Source: Gari tellinella (Eukaryota; Mollusca; Bivalvia; Cardiida; Psammobiidae). Taken from it: a stretch of DNA of 64,000 nt. Both the position numbers and the translations under genes were made by a program. The notes under the pieces were generated by a model. It saw nothing but the letters and a program-made list of their open reading frames with translations. It ran no database searches and had not been told where the DNA came from. Shown here piece after piece: positions 1 to 11,399 of this stretch (its first letter is position 1; each line of letters opens with the position of its first letter). The stretch lies in assembly GCA_922989275.2 (NCBI GenBank), contig OV277858.1, forward strand, positions 15,275,727 through 15,339,726, written 5' to 3'.

Positions 1-1638
1 CTTATAAAATAATATGTTTCTTGAACAAGTAATGTATAGTTTGATCTTAATGTTTGCAGTGCAGATAGTGAGAAACCAGATTCGACACTGAATAAATCTG
101 AGTCTGGTCTGGAAAAAGTTCTGTCTGGTTGAAATTTAATATAAGCTAACTATCTAAACATCAGAATGTGAGCAGTGTATATCCAATAAGACATGAATAC
201 ATTTAGTATCTGATCTGGATCAATAAGATGTAAAACTGTATTGTTTAAAAATAAAGACCCTTTTATTATATGGAATATCAAAATCCGTTCTTCAAATATT
301 AGTGATGCCAAGAGTGCCTTTAATGCTATTCAATCATTTAAAGATAACTTCAAATAGCTCACAATTTACATCGTTCAGGTTGTGTTTACACAACTTAAAT
401 TATCATCGAAACTGTACTGTTTCTTAGAGATCTACTTTCTCTTTTTGTCGAGAATGTCTCTCATTCATCCAGAAATGATACAAATCTAACGATAGTTTAA
501 CCATAAATTACCTATATCATTTATTATAGTCCTATAGCATGTATACACATGGTAACTCTCTGCAAGGTGGATGGTTACTTTGGCTAAAGAGAAAGTAAAG
601 CGGAATGCTCCAATAGGAACTGTCAACTTTTCTTTCATCACGACTGAAGCGTCCACCCATACTAACGCATTTCACACATACCATTGGTTGAGTGCAGTTA
701 TTCAGACAAGGTCGTGGCACTCTATTTAGGTGAATCGCAATTTTTGTAGTTAAAATATAGAATGTGTTAGTTGGTATAATATAGAGAAAAGTGCAACATT
801 GGAACCTTATACTGTTCCGAAAACGTGTTCTTTTCGAGAAACTATACGGTAAAAGCAATAAGTAATGAAGATATGCGTTCCAGAATATCCATCAGAATTA
901 CTTCCATCTTATATATGTCAATAGGCCGACACTGTTAAGTAAAAGTAATGTAACTGACTTGATGGAATAGCCATAATGAGTTCGGTAGTCAAAACAGGTT
1001 TGCACTTATATTGTGTACTGAGTAGGTAGATTATACTTACCTACCGGTATATGAACATTTCTATTTGTAAAGCTAAATGCGCCGATCAATCTGTTTCAAC
1101 ATTTTCACAATATGGTGTTAAAACAGCAGTTTTTTGTGCATTGGCGACTGCAGAGAAAATATGACTATAATATGTAATCAGAGGTATTTGTTTTACAGAA
1201 CATAACTTCCAAATTATACAAGTATAAGGACTAATTGTAATATAATTTGAATTCAATAAATATATTGCATGCATCAATTAAGGGTAAACCTTGCTGGCTT
1301 AGGTATGAACTTCTATAGAATGATTGTCCACCGTGTTTAAGCGAACTGAACGGGAGCAACGCAGAAGGCTCAACCAATAGTTGGCTGCTGTATTCTTTTA
1401 AAACTGTCACTAGTTTAATCTTGAGTTGTTAACACTGTTCGCATTTACATCAATATTGAAGTAATTATAGTTTGTTGGAGTGTGGAATTTAAAATCAAGT
1501 ATAGAGTTTATGGGCATAAAATAACTAGTATGATTTATGTATCCTGGTCAAACAGATAACGGGAACTTATGTCGGAAATTGAGGTAGAAATACATTATTT
1601 GTTGCTGTATAGATGGAAAATGCAACGACAAAACTAGA
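1..1638. other. AT-rich DNA, no gene recognised
   Basis: Open frames here are short and show no family resemblance. A CCAAT-like stretch near 1370 is isolated and does not make a promoter call. I see no repeat structure that I can name. Confidence 0.6.
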
Positions 1639-1898
1639 AATAGAAGTAGTAATGTTAAAAGTAGTAGTGCATATGGTAGTGTGGTAGTTGCAGTACAATA
1701 AGTATTAGTAGTGACAGTACTAGTATGTAATAGTAAGTTGTAGTAGTAGTAGTTGCAGTAATAGTAACAGTAATAAAAGTAATTGGTAGCAGTAGAAGTA
1801 GAATTAGTAGTAATGGTAGGTTACAGTAGTTGGAGTATTAATAATGGAAGAAAGTAGTAGTAGTAGTAGAATAAGTAACTGTTATAATTAGTAGTAGT
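1639..1898 (+). repeat. Degenerate GTA-rich trinucleotide tract
   Basis: Runs of GTA/AGT with interspersed AGC, AAT and GGT triplets continue for about 260 bp. The same composition recurs at 2308-2466, 3164-3431 and 15183-15790, always with GTA on the plus strand. It is an old, decayed microsatellite, not a coding repeat. Confidence 0.8.
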
Positions 1899-3163
1899 TT
1901 CGTTCAAACATATTTTATGTCCAATATTTTTACAGGAAAAGAAGTTGGTCAACAAGTTCTGCTAACATAGAGATGACCCTTCCCTTACAGTTTCACAAAT
2001 AATACAAACACTATAAGAGAGAGAATAAGATAGAGAGAAGAGAAAAAACTGAGGCTCAACCGTAATTGACATACACACATATATATTAGCAACTTGTGGG
2101 ACATCTAATGGAATCAACTTCCTATATTTTGGGTAAACATCTGTTTAGATATGCCCCACTTAGACCCCGGACTCGTCATAATAGTTCCATAATTTTACAC
2201 TGCATCAGAGCTCCAGATAAGAGGAAGTAAAATGAATAATTTGTTCGCGCTCATTTCAGCACCAAAACCTGTGGTGGAACCACCCGTTAGAATAGTATAT
2301 TTTCATAAGTATTAGCAGTAGTAGAAGTGGTTGGTAAGTAGTGTGTTAGTTATTGATCTTATAGTAAAAGTAGCGGTAATAATAATAGTAGTAGTCATTC
2401 GTGTTATAGTTTTAACAGTGGTAGTAATTGTTGTAATAGTAGTAGTAATTGTTTTGATAGTAGTAGGGTAAAATAAAAACAGACCTGTGTTTCCGGTAAC
2501 CCTAGTTTTTTCCCTCCGACCATAAACTGTTTTTTCTCTATTTTTCGAAAAATGTATCAGCGAATGTCAATAAGTTTTGCGGCGCTTGTTACAGACGTTT
2601 TCTGCGGACCGTGTAATAGAAGCTACGTACCACTTAATTGTTTAAAAAGCTCATTTATAGACGTTTAAGTATTGCACAGTTTATTGTTAAATAAGATTTA
2701 GCAGCTTTCTAAGTGAAATTTGCTCTAAATATGTCGTAAAGTACTTTCCTTGCACATATAATCTGCTAGTGAGTTTACCGTTGACACATTCAACATGCAG
2801 ACACTACATCTCATTGACTCATTTGACATGTATACAACACATTTCGAAACATAATTAACTCCATATATCATATATGTCACTACTTTGCTGTTTTGGTACA
2901 CCAATATTGAACATCAATGATACCAGTTTAGATTTTGAAGGTCATTTTTGTAATGGAGTCTACCAATAGAATAACAATTTCAAACGATATTTATAATAGT
3001 TATTTTATGAATAACCACAGGGCTCTGCACAATAAAACATTTTCATTTATTTTCATATAATAATATAGATCTAACTGTATAAGATACTCCATCAGAAAGT
3101 TCAATGTATTATTCTATGTTTTTGGCATGTAATAGGAAACACAGCTACTTTTTATTTGGCCTT
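1899..3163. other. No gene recognised, apart from a trinucleotide tract
   Basis: AT-rich sequence without a frame or repeat I recognise, except the GTA tract listed separately at 2308-2466. Confidence 0.5.
2308..2466 (+). repeat. Degenerate GTA-rich trinucleotide tract
   Basis: Imperfect GTA/AGT triplets with the same strand bias as the tracts at 1639 and 3164. Confidence 0.75.
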
Positions 3164-3431
3164 GTAGTAGTAGCAGTTGTAATAGTTGTAAGCATGAAGT
3201 AGAATATCTAGTAGTAGTTGAAATCGTAGCTGGTGGTAGACGTAACAAAACTAATAGGTTCTAGTACTAGTAGGTAGTAGTAGATCTAGTAGGAGTAAGC
3301 AGTAGTAGAAGAAGTAGAAGTAGTAGTAGTAGTAAAATAATAAGAACGAGTAAGGTAATAGAAAGTATCAGTAGCAGTAATAGTGAGTAGCAATATTAGC
3401 AGTTGTACTAGTAAGTAGTAATAATAGTAAG
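3164..3431 (+). repeat. Degenerate GTA-rich trinucleotide tract abutting a Penelope fragment
   Basis: Triplet tract of GTA, AGT and AGC variants. It ends exactly where a Penelope-like coding frame becomes readable, so the tract may mark the 5' truncation point of that retroelement. Confidence 0.75.
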
Positions 3432-3764
3432 CACCATCACCCAATCTAAAAAGACTAATCACTAAAGCCAAATTTGAAGAGAATAAAACGATACCAAAAG
3501 TCACTCGATGCGGATTGTGCAACTATCTAATGAAAGGAGCATGGCTAATCGTTAAATGTGGCAAGAAAGTATCAGTGAAAGAAAACACTAGCTGTGATGT
3601 AAAAATGTCATTTATGTAATTATATGCAACGGATGCCACGAAGAGTATATTGGAGAGACTAACGACTTAAGAAAACACATGACAGTACACAGACAACACG
3701 TACGAGACACAAGAGTAAGGACATATCGACAGTTGTGCAACAGTAGAACCGAAATTCCGGGTGT
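3431..3764 (+). pseudogene. Penelope-like element, C-terminal fragment with GIY-YIG domain (copy 1)
   Basis: Translation from 3431 reads PNLKRLITKAKF, then CGLCNYL and KCGKKVSVKENTSCD. This is the linker typical of Penelope-like elements (PLEs), which join a reverse transcriptase to a GIY-YIG endonuclease. After a one-base frameshift near 3613 the frame continues YVIICNGCHEEYIGET, which holds the paired GIY and YIG-type motifs. The reverse transcriptase is absent. The frame stops matching near 3760, where a different repeat begins, and a probable C-terminal tail resumes after 4640. The family call is secure from the motif order. The copy is dead because of the frameshift, the truncation and the insertion. 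Confidence 0.8.
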
Positions 3765-4640
3765 CCCCTTTTTAGTTCACCTGACACGTAGTGCCAAGAT
3801 GAGCTATTGTGATCGCCCTGTGTCCGTCGTACGTCGTCGTTTGTCCGTCGACCGTCGCAATTTTTTTCTTCAAAAATCTTCTTCTTGGAAACCACTGGGC
3901 CAATTTCATTAACACTTTATAGGATTGTTCATTGTAAGGTACTCTCTTAGATATCTACAAATATAGGTCATCCAATTGAAATTGTGTTTGCTATGGAAAC
4001 CAATTGAAAAAACTTTTTCTTGTCAAAAACTACTGGTCCGAATTGTAAATAATTTTACACAAATATGCCATTTGTGACCCTCTATAAGTTTTTTAAAATT
4101 ATTTTCACTATCTTTAAAAAACATAAGAGGGTGGGGCAGATGTTCCTTATACGGCTATGTAGTGAAAACTTTAAAAATATTATTGTCAAAATCTACTGGT
4201 CCGATTTGAAAGAAATGTTTTTACACAAATAGTCAATTGATGACCATGTACCAGATTTATTAAAATAAATTTGTTATCTTCAAAAACATGGCCGTCAGTG
4301 GGTGGGGTACGTATTCCTTATGTTAATGTAGAGTAAAACATTAAAAATCTTCTTCTCTGAAACATCTGGTTCAAATTCAAAATAATTTTACACACTTGGT
4401 CAATTGATAACTCTGTACCAGATTTCTTCAAATCATTTTTTTATCTTAAAAATAATTGCAACCAGAGACGTTGACCCATCGCCAGTTTTCTTCAAATAAT
4501 CTTACTAGCACAAACAACATCGTCACCAGTGGGTGGCGTGAATAAGTAAAAACATACTCATTACTGGTCAATTTACATGACCGTAATCAGAAGTACCAGA
4601 TGAGCGATTTAGGGCCGCATGCAACTCTTGTTTCAAAATG
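3765..4640 (+). mobile_element. Bivalve-type dispersed repeat with internal tandem units
   Basis: The start reads TTCACCTGACACGTAG followed by GTGATCGCCCTGTGTCCGTC. The end reads GATGAGCGATTTAGGGCC. I know this pairing of ends from abundant molluscan genomic repeats; that is a memory-based assignment without a search. Inside, units of roughly 180 bp recur, each with a block like ACTGGTCCGAATT, then AATTTTACACAAAT, and later GTGGGTGGGG. No transposase frame is present, so it is non-autonomous. It separates two parts of a Penelope copy and is therefore the younger insertion. Confidence 0.6.
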
Positions 4641-4870
4641 CAAACAGACAGCATCGTTACCAGAAGACAGAAGGGAAAGATTCATTCAAATGTTTAAACC
4701 AAGACTCAAATGGCTGTTTTATCGTCACCTAGAGTGGCGTTCCCTGTGTTACAACAAATTTACGTCACGTCATTACGTCGGCGTTGCTTTTTAAAGCATG
4801 GAGAGTTAAGCTTAACATTTCTAGTAAGTGCTTACAGAGTCCATATCTGGGCTCGTTGCACTTGGTGACT
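4641..4870 (+). pseudogene. Probable C-terminal tail of Penelope copy 1
   Basis: Just after the bivalve-type repeat the frame reads EDRRERFIQMFKPRLK. This resembles the conserved Penelope tail seen elsewhere in this window (FIKIIKPKL at 17.2 kb, FINCFKPKLNS near 17.7 kb and FLKAFKPKLN at 6.55 kb). It is followed by ACGTCA-rich sequence, as at the other Penelope ends here. Short, so only moderately supported. Confidence 0.45.
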
Positions 4871-5229
4871 GACGGGCATGTTTTAGTTTAATAAATTCGG
4901 ATTTAATCAGTAGAAATTTTCAATCAAGAAGTTGTCATTTGCATTTTACGACTTTCGTTTCATTCAAACTTATTTTCATGTTCTTATCCGAATTTAAAAC
5001 ATCCATGTTTTTTCTTATGATACCGTATACCTCCTTGTGTTTGGGAGTGTGCGTATATATAAATGGTGTTATGTTTGTGATATTTTTGTCCCTGACTTTT
5101 AGTAACTGTGAATTGGGAATATATAAGGCTTACTTAATCCCTGTATGTATAACCTGTATTGGTACATTCTTTCGTTTAGTATTATGATATAATTCTCCCA
5201 AACGTTCAGATAGTATTTCGTAAAAATAT
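4871..5229. other. No gene recognised
   Basis: An 82-residue open frame here is hydrophobic but matches nothing I know. The stretch lies between two Penelope remnants and may be Penelope 3' untranslated sequence. Confidence 0.4.
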
Positions 5230-5327
5230 ACATTGCTAAATTAAACAAAGCCTTATGATGTCATGATGACGTGACGTCATAAAATGTGTGTTAACGATAC
5301 CACGTAGTTACCATGAACATATTGTAT

Positions 5328-5370
5328 TCATTCCACTGATGAATAATGTACGAAACGCGTCGGGAAAAAT
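5328..5370 (+). ncRNA. Hammerhead-ribozyme-like motif of a Penelope terminal repeat
   Basis: CTGATGA at 5336-5342 is followed nine bases later by GAAAC at 5352-5356 and then GCGTCGGG. This spacing is that of the hammerhead catalytic core, and Penelope-like elements are known to carry such motifs in their terminal repeats. Upstream lies TGACGTGACGTCA, also present near the other Penelope ends. The bases between the two core boxes pair poorly, so stem II looks decayed and activity is doubtful. Confidence 0.6.
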
Positions 5371-5569
5371 AAAATTTCAAAAAAGCAATTTGCGTGTGTG
5401 TTTAGATGGCTGTGTTTAGGGTATGGATACAGTTCTTGGTGCAGTTTAAGCTAAATATAGAAACTGATCTCGAGCAACACTACTTTCCATTCAGTTAGTT
5501 TTACTCTAAACACAACAACATTCGGGGGTTATCAGGCCTATTTCAACAATTATCAGATTAAAACGTCAT

Positions 5570-6585
5570 CATAAGACAGGTACACACAGTAGAATGTCTC
5601 AAAAACACCAAACTGATAACAAGTAAACGCCCACCAACAAACCTAAAAATAATTATAACCAAAGTCAAAATTCCCAATACAATTGCAACATAAAAGGACA
5701 CCATAGGGTAACACAATGCGTAAAATCAAACTGTAGTATATGTAAACATATTCAAAGAAACAAGAACATTAACTTTAATGGCAAAATATTTGATATTAAC
5801 GCAAATATGTCATGCGACATTAAGAATGTTTTGTATACTAGGCCAAACTGCCAACGCAACACCTCCGAGCTCCCTTCTATGTTTTATATCAGAGCGGGTG
5901 TTTTAAATCGATGGTAAAGTTGACACAAAATTATTAAATGTTTATTTGTGTTTTTAAATTGATGTACTGCCCTCAAAGTTGTTAATAATGGCAACGAATT
6001 TTCATTGACACTTCTGACGAATAATAACCATGTATCCAAAACGTATCGCTAATTTCTGGTTAACATTCCCCATTGAAAATGCATTAAAATGAGATTTCAC
6101 AAAATTCCATATTTTTTTGGACCAAATGCCAATTCATTTTGTTTTTGTTTACCAAGAATATTGTCCATTTATCACTCTATGAATTGCAGAATAAATCTAT
6201 TCAGGATATACACACATTACAGAATTGACCAGACTAACTTAAGACATGTTTAACGTTGGAAGTAATGGGAATATCCGGGGTGTTGCGTTGGAGGTTTGGC
6301 ATAGTATATGTTATAATGTGTATTTGATAGAGTGAACACTATATCGATTAGACATGGGGATAAACTCAGAACTAGAAGAACCATACATGCACAACAGATC
6401 AGAACCCCTTCAACGAGACATTTCCCTCGCAGTAGTCATTTAGACACCTGCAACAATACTGCATTAAACTTTCATATGTTTCTTTTTAAAATTAAAAATC
6501 GAAAGTACCTCGGCTAGATTAGAAAAGGAAATTATATTTTTAAAAGCTTTCAAACCAAAACTAAATACGAAAGGATAAATAGTTC
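5570..6585 (+). pseudogene. Penelope-like element, linker, endonuclease and tail (copy 2)
   Basis: From about 5570 the frame reads SKRPPTNLKIIITK. From 5714 a second frame reads CVKSNCSICKHIQ, then NGKIFDINANMSCD and NVLY. This is the same cysteine-bearing linker as in copy 1. It is split at 5834-5837 by a 467-bp MITE. Beyond the MITE the frame resumes with GDKLRTRRTIHAQQIRTPST and SSHLDTC, and ends with the tail FLKAFKPKLN before a stop near 6580. Frameshifts and a stop replace the YIG region. The reverse transcriptase part is missing. Confidence 0.8.
5838..6304. mobile_element. 467-bp non-autonomous TIR element (MITE) inside Penelope copy 2
   Basis: The left end reads CTAGGCCAAACTGCC and continues AACGCAACACC. 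The complement of the right end reads CTATGCCAAACCTCC and continues AACGCAACACC. The inverted repeat is 30 bp with five mismatches. TATA flanks both sides (5834-5837 and 6305-6308), giving a TA or TATA target duplication. No coding capacity. The TA target suggests mobilisation by a Tc1/mariner-type transposase, which is an inference. Confidence 0.85.
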
Positions 6586-6794
6586 AAGTTTTTATGAAAA
6601 CAAAATATTAGATTCCAATATTATAAAGTATAATTTAATGTCCTGACGTCAGTATTTCTATAATGCATGACCTCATGATATCTTAAAGAACGACTATCAA
6701 TACTTGATAACGTCGGAATTTGTAGTTATTGACGTCGTCACATTAAAAACTACTTGTTATAGCTTTACAATTGATACCGCTATTGCTCAGTAAT

Positions 6795-6835
6795 ACATGT
6801 CGCACTGATGCTGTCTAAATCGAACTCTGCTCGTC
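6795..6835 (+). ncRNA. Decayed hammerhead-like motif at the 3' end of Penelope copy 2
   Basis: CACTGATG, a short spacer and CGAACTC sit about 230 bp beyond the Penelope stop codon. The upstream sequence holds GACGTC motifs, as at the other Penelope ends. The core departs from CTGATGA and GAAAC at one base each, so it is a remnant at best. Confidence 0.35.
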
Positions 6836-6869
6836 ACTTAACAATTATTGTATTTGTTGTTGCTGATTT

Positions 6870-8489
6870 GGCAATAAACAGATCCTCTTTAAACTCCTTA
6901 AACGAATTTGGTTTTTCTTTAAGTGTAACTGGAGTTATATATTCAAATGTCTATTAAACGATATCTACTTTACTATGCAACCTGAACCGGCGATTTTCGG
7001 AAATGTTAATTTAAATAGTATTTAGAAATTGCTGTCAGCAAATTAGATAGTTACATTATTTATGTACAGATAGTTGCACACTGAAATGATATTTCTACTG
7101 CACTAGGGGAATATTTTGTTTATATATGTTCTGTATATAATATATGAATGTACATATATATAAATATATCCGTGTTCACTGTGTCTGCAATCAATATAGA
7201 TGTTAAGTTCGTCGAAATCCTTTCGCACAGTATAATATCAGATAGTTAAGATTTTTATGGTTGGTTTATGACTATACATAAGGTAAAATGTGATTATGAA
7301 GTATGATCTCCTAATCGATATTTCCCCTCGCTATGTATCAACATATGAATAATATGTAATCATTTTAATTACATGACAAAATAGTTGTAACACTTACTTA
7401 GAGTTACCGTTTATTTCCTCATCTTTAGTATGCTTATATTGTCATTTATCACCATTTTTGATAATGACTTTGATTAAATGAATTTGATTCAACTGATATC
7501 TGGTATCTGTCAATTGGCTATATTTATATCCTGTAACAAATACGCAATCAAGATGTTGCTTATGCAAGTAAATGTACTACTCTACTTGCAATGCTGCCAT
7601 AATTTGAAGCTATATCTATCAAAGAAATCTTATGCTAATTCCTTTGACAATATTCATTTGTATAATACAGTCAACTCATTCAACCTTAGCGACGAGTATA
7701 CTAGTCATTTGCATACAGTCTACCAGTGAATAGAAAATAGGTTATATGTAAAATATTGAACCTTGCTCGGAGGGGTCTTGAAGGAGCATGGACTAATGTG
7801 TCCCCCGGATAGAGTGACACACACACATGAGAACGAGGCGTGATACCCTACTCTTACACTAGATAACATTATCTAGTTATTTCGGATATCCACCTAAAAG
7901 CACTGACCTCGGACATCGGACCTCGGTTTTTTAGTCTCATCCGAAGGAATTAGTCGAAGGGCGTAAAATTGAACTTAAGATTTAATAAGTTAAACCATTT
8001 GTACTAAAAGAATGGAATGAAACACTGCAAACATATCAACGATAGTCTAAAGTAACAATTGTACAGTGTAGCAGACAGCTACTTCTATAATAAATAGTAA
8101 CATAAGCCGCATGTTCTGAGGGGAAACATTTGACCTTGAAGACCGTATGCCTATTTATCCAAGAAATATCCACATAAAATATCTAGTTTTAATCCAGTTT
8201 CGTCCAGTTTTTACTATTAAGGATTGTTTTTAAGATGCATTCAAAAATGACTAACAATACAGAACAGTTCAGTAAGCCCTTTACTGACCTGTGTATACAT
8301 TGCTTGTAAGGGACGAAATTACTATTTTAATGTATGATCACGACGTATAGTTATAGACATACACGACGTACCAAAAGACCCTTTATGAACTGTTCCATAT
8401 ACAAATCGGCAACTGGGTAGACCCGCCGACCACTCTCAAGTCAGCTAGTAGACTTTCTTACCTGAACACGATATTATAAATGCACGATG
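6870..8489. other. AT-rich DNA, no gene recognised
   Basis: Contains an alternating TATA-rich stretch at about 7120-7170 and a short hairpin near 7858-7878 with 9-bp arms (ACTAGATAA). Nothing else is recognisable. Confidence 0.5.
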
Positions 8490-9560
8490 CCTACGAGTGC
8501 TATGACTAAGTATTTTCTTGTGCTATTGCGAAATTTGCAACAGTGATTGAACGTGATAACTGCAAGTACAATTCAAACAGTTTTACAATAAACACTGCTA
8601 AAATGTTTTATTGCATTTCTAGTTACTAAGTTTATGTTAACCAAATGTTCAATGAACCAAATTGGCAATTCTGTTTTACATTAGAAAACATTTCTAATTT
8701 ATATTTTAAAGTAAAAAAAAACCGACGCCGATCGATGTGTCAAATTAGGTCAAATGATCAAGACGTACATTATATCATGTACAGATTATCATTAAATTGA
8801 GTATAACGTTTACGATACGATGGACTTTAATTTTTTATTGTAATCCGGTGAATGTCAAAGTGATTGAACGTGTCCACCAGAATTGCATTAATAACGTTTT
8901 TTAATAAACAATGCCAACAAGTTTTAATTTGCATGTTCGTTTATTTCAATGATGTCAACACGAACTGCAATAACTCGATGTCGCGATCCATTCTGATTTT
9001 AGACTACCTTTCGAATAATACTGAGCTATAATCTGCTAAAATAGAAACAAAATATATTTCCCGACTCCGACGCCGACGAATGCTTCAAATTATGTCGGAT
9101 GATCAAAAAGCCTAAAAATAGCAATTCCATGTGATAATCTTATGGAGTATATTTCTGATGATACCATTTTTTGCAAATATGATTGAATGTGTCCATTGCA
9201 AATGCAATTATTAAACAAGTTCTTGAATGAACTCTGCTAAATGGTTTTATATTGCAATTGCTTTTATTTCAATCATGTCAACACAAAACGCAATCATATA
9301 TTTTCGTGACTCATTCTTTATAATATTGAGTTATATTCTGTTAAACGTTGAACATAACTCCCGACGCCGACGAATGCAATGAATTTTGTCGGATGATAAA
9401 AGCTCTAATAATATGTTCATGTGCTACAGTAACACGTTTCCGATGGACTTTGACATTTTACTGCAAGTCAGGTTATTGCAAATCTAGTTGGCAAGAGCAT
9501 TGCAATAAAACATGGTTGCAATAAACAGTTCAAAAGTGTTTAAATCGAACCATCCCGTTG
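8490..9560 (+). repeat. Satellite-like tandem array, units of about 300-340 bp
   Basis: A block reading CCGACGCCGACGAATGC, then GTCGGATGAT and later CGATGGACTTT, recurs at about 8721, 9067 and 9358. Between blocks each unit carries GCAATAAACA and ATTTCAATSATGTCAACAC segments. The copies have diverged by point changes and small indels. A related pair of units lies at 13790-14250. Confidence 0.7.
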
Positions 9561-11399
9561 CTTGATTCATATTAATCAATCATTTATGCAAGTTATATTA
9601 CCTTTCACAACATTTCTTATTTATATACTCAGCCAACAAAGATAGTATCCATTTTTACGTTTACTTTACACTATGTAAATTTCAAAACTCCATATCCTTA
9701 TATAAAGTACTTTATCAAATCAAGTTTTGTGTGAGATCTTAAAGGCTCATACGTTCACTTATTGTGTTCATCTAATTTCAAATTAAAGGAGGTAATTTGA
9801 TATAATAAGAGCTTCAAGCCCTAATAACGCCTTTAAAGTTGTGATGAACAAAAGTCTAATGTGATTTTATATTATTTAAGAAAAGGTTAAAGCTGCTAAA
9901 TATGAGCGTCATGGTTTTTATTCATTGGAAAACATGTCTTAGCAAAAATGCTATCTTAAGGAAAAAGAGTAATATATATTTTATTTTCAAAACAATGTGC
10001 CAGTTAGTGAGTCACAATGTTTCTATGCTGTCTGTCACTCTCTATAAAATAAACGTTAAATACAATTGAAGTATGAGATGCTGAGAAATTTAGAATACAA
10101 AAGTGGGCAATTTCCGTCTTGGTTGAGTATATATTCGGTCATATTCAGTTAAAAACAAAAAATGACTTCGTTTTCCGACGCAAATGTATGCATAAAGGTA
10201 CTTCGCGGGTGCGCTTAGTTTCCATACAAGGTGTTATTAAACATTTCTTGAAGAATGGTAATAGCCTAAAAAACAATGTGTGAAAATATAGGCAAAACTT
10301 ATCATGTGGTTTGTCTTTAAGGTCTCTTTTTCTGACAAAAACTTGGAATTTTGATGATTTTATTTTTTTTTAAAAATAAACAAAGCTAATGAATATAAGT
10401 CTCGCTCAATAAGTAGTCAACATCATTCATTACAAGAAAGGCTAAACACATTTTGAATAAAGGTGTTCAGAAAGATGTTATCAGCTATTTAAATTTTGCA
10501 AAATGCTCAAAGATTGAATTACAAAAAAAAGAATCATTCAATGTATATTTATTTTCATTTTATTCGAATATATGGTTGATGAAGTAGTTGGTCATACAAA
10601 ATTAGAAAATATTACAGTCAGGGTTGGTTGTAATAACAGTTTTTCTTATTAACCCTATTCCTAATGCTCGCGTGTCAGCGTGTGTTTCATTATTCCCTTA
10701 TTAGCGCGTAATAGCGCGACTTTATCTATTACCTGATAAGCGCGACTTTCCGCGGCTTATCAATTACCTGATGAGAGCGGGTTAGAGCTAGTCCTCGATT
10801 TAACGGCTAAAATCTCATTCTTCTACTTATATTGTACTGTCCGGGTGTCTACACATTTTAAGTATGTTCAAATATCTTACGAATTCCCAAATCTAATTAT
10901 AGTGTTGCTATACAAAACAATTGCATAAAAAGAGGCTTAGGTCGACAGGCATGACCTAATGTTGATCGGTGATCTCCGTATGACTGGCATATGAGGTTGC
11001 ACGCACTACTGGTCACCGTTCGGAAAGTACGATCTATGTCGATTTATGAAATATGCAGATACATTATCACACGAAAGGTTCTAGCTGTTCCTGAGGTCAA
11101 CATCTAAATATAGTTGACCAATAAAATTGCGGACTTCCATAGAGCACACTCGACAATCATGCTATCTAATATCAACGGGAAGCCGCTTGACCGTTGGGTC
11201 ACACACCGGATACGGTAGTAATAATATTATAATCTTTATTCAAGTCTCATCATGGATACAACATAATACACTTACATAATAAATACAAACAAATGAATGT
11301 TCCATGTCATTCAGTTATGAATTATAAGAGACTACCATAGCGTTGTCAAAATGAACACATTCTAGGTACTATAAAGAATATAAAGATTCGACTCGGGGG
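9561..11399. other. No gene recognised; short GC-rich repeat near 10.7 kb
   Basis: Mostly AT-rich. At 10695-10790 the phrase ATTACCTGATAAGCGCGACT and near variants recur two to three times in a local GC-rich patch. A weak match to the 8.5-9.5 kb satellite lies near 10130-10190. Confidence 0.45.
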
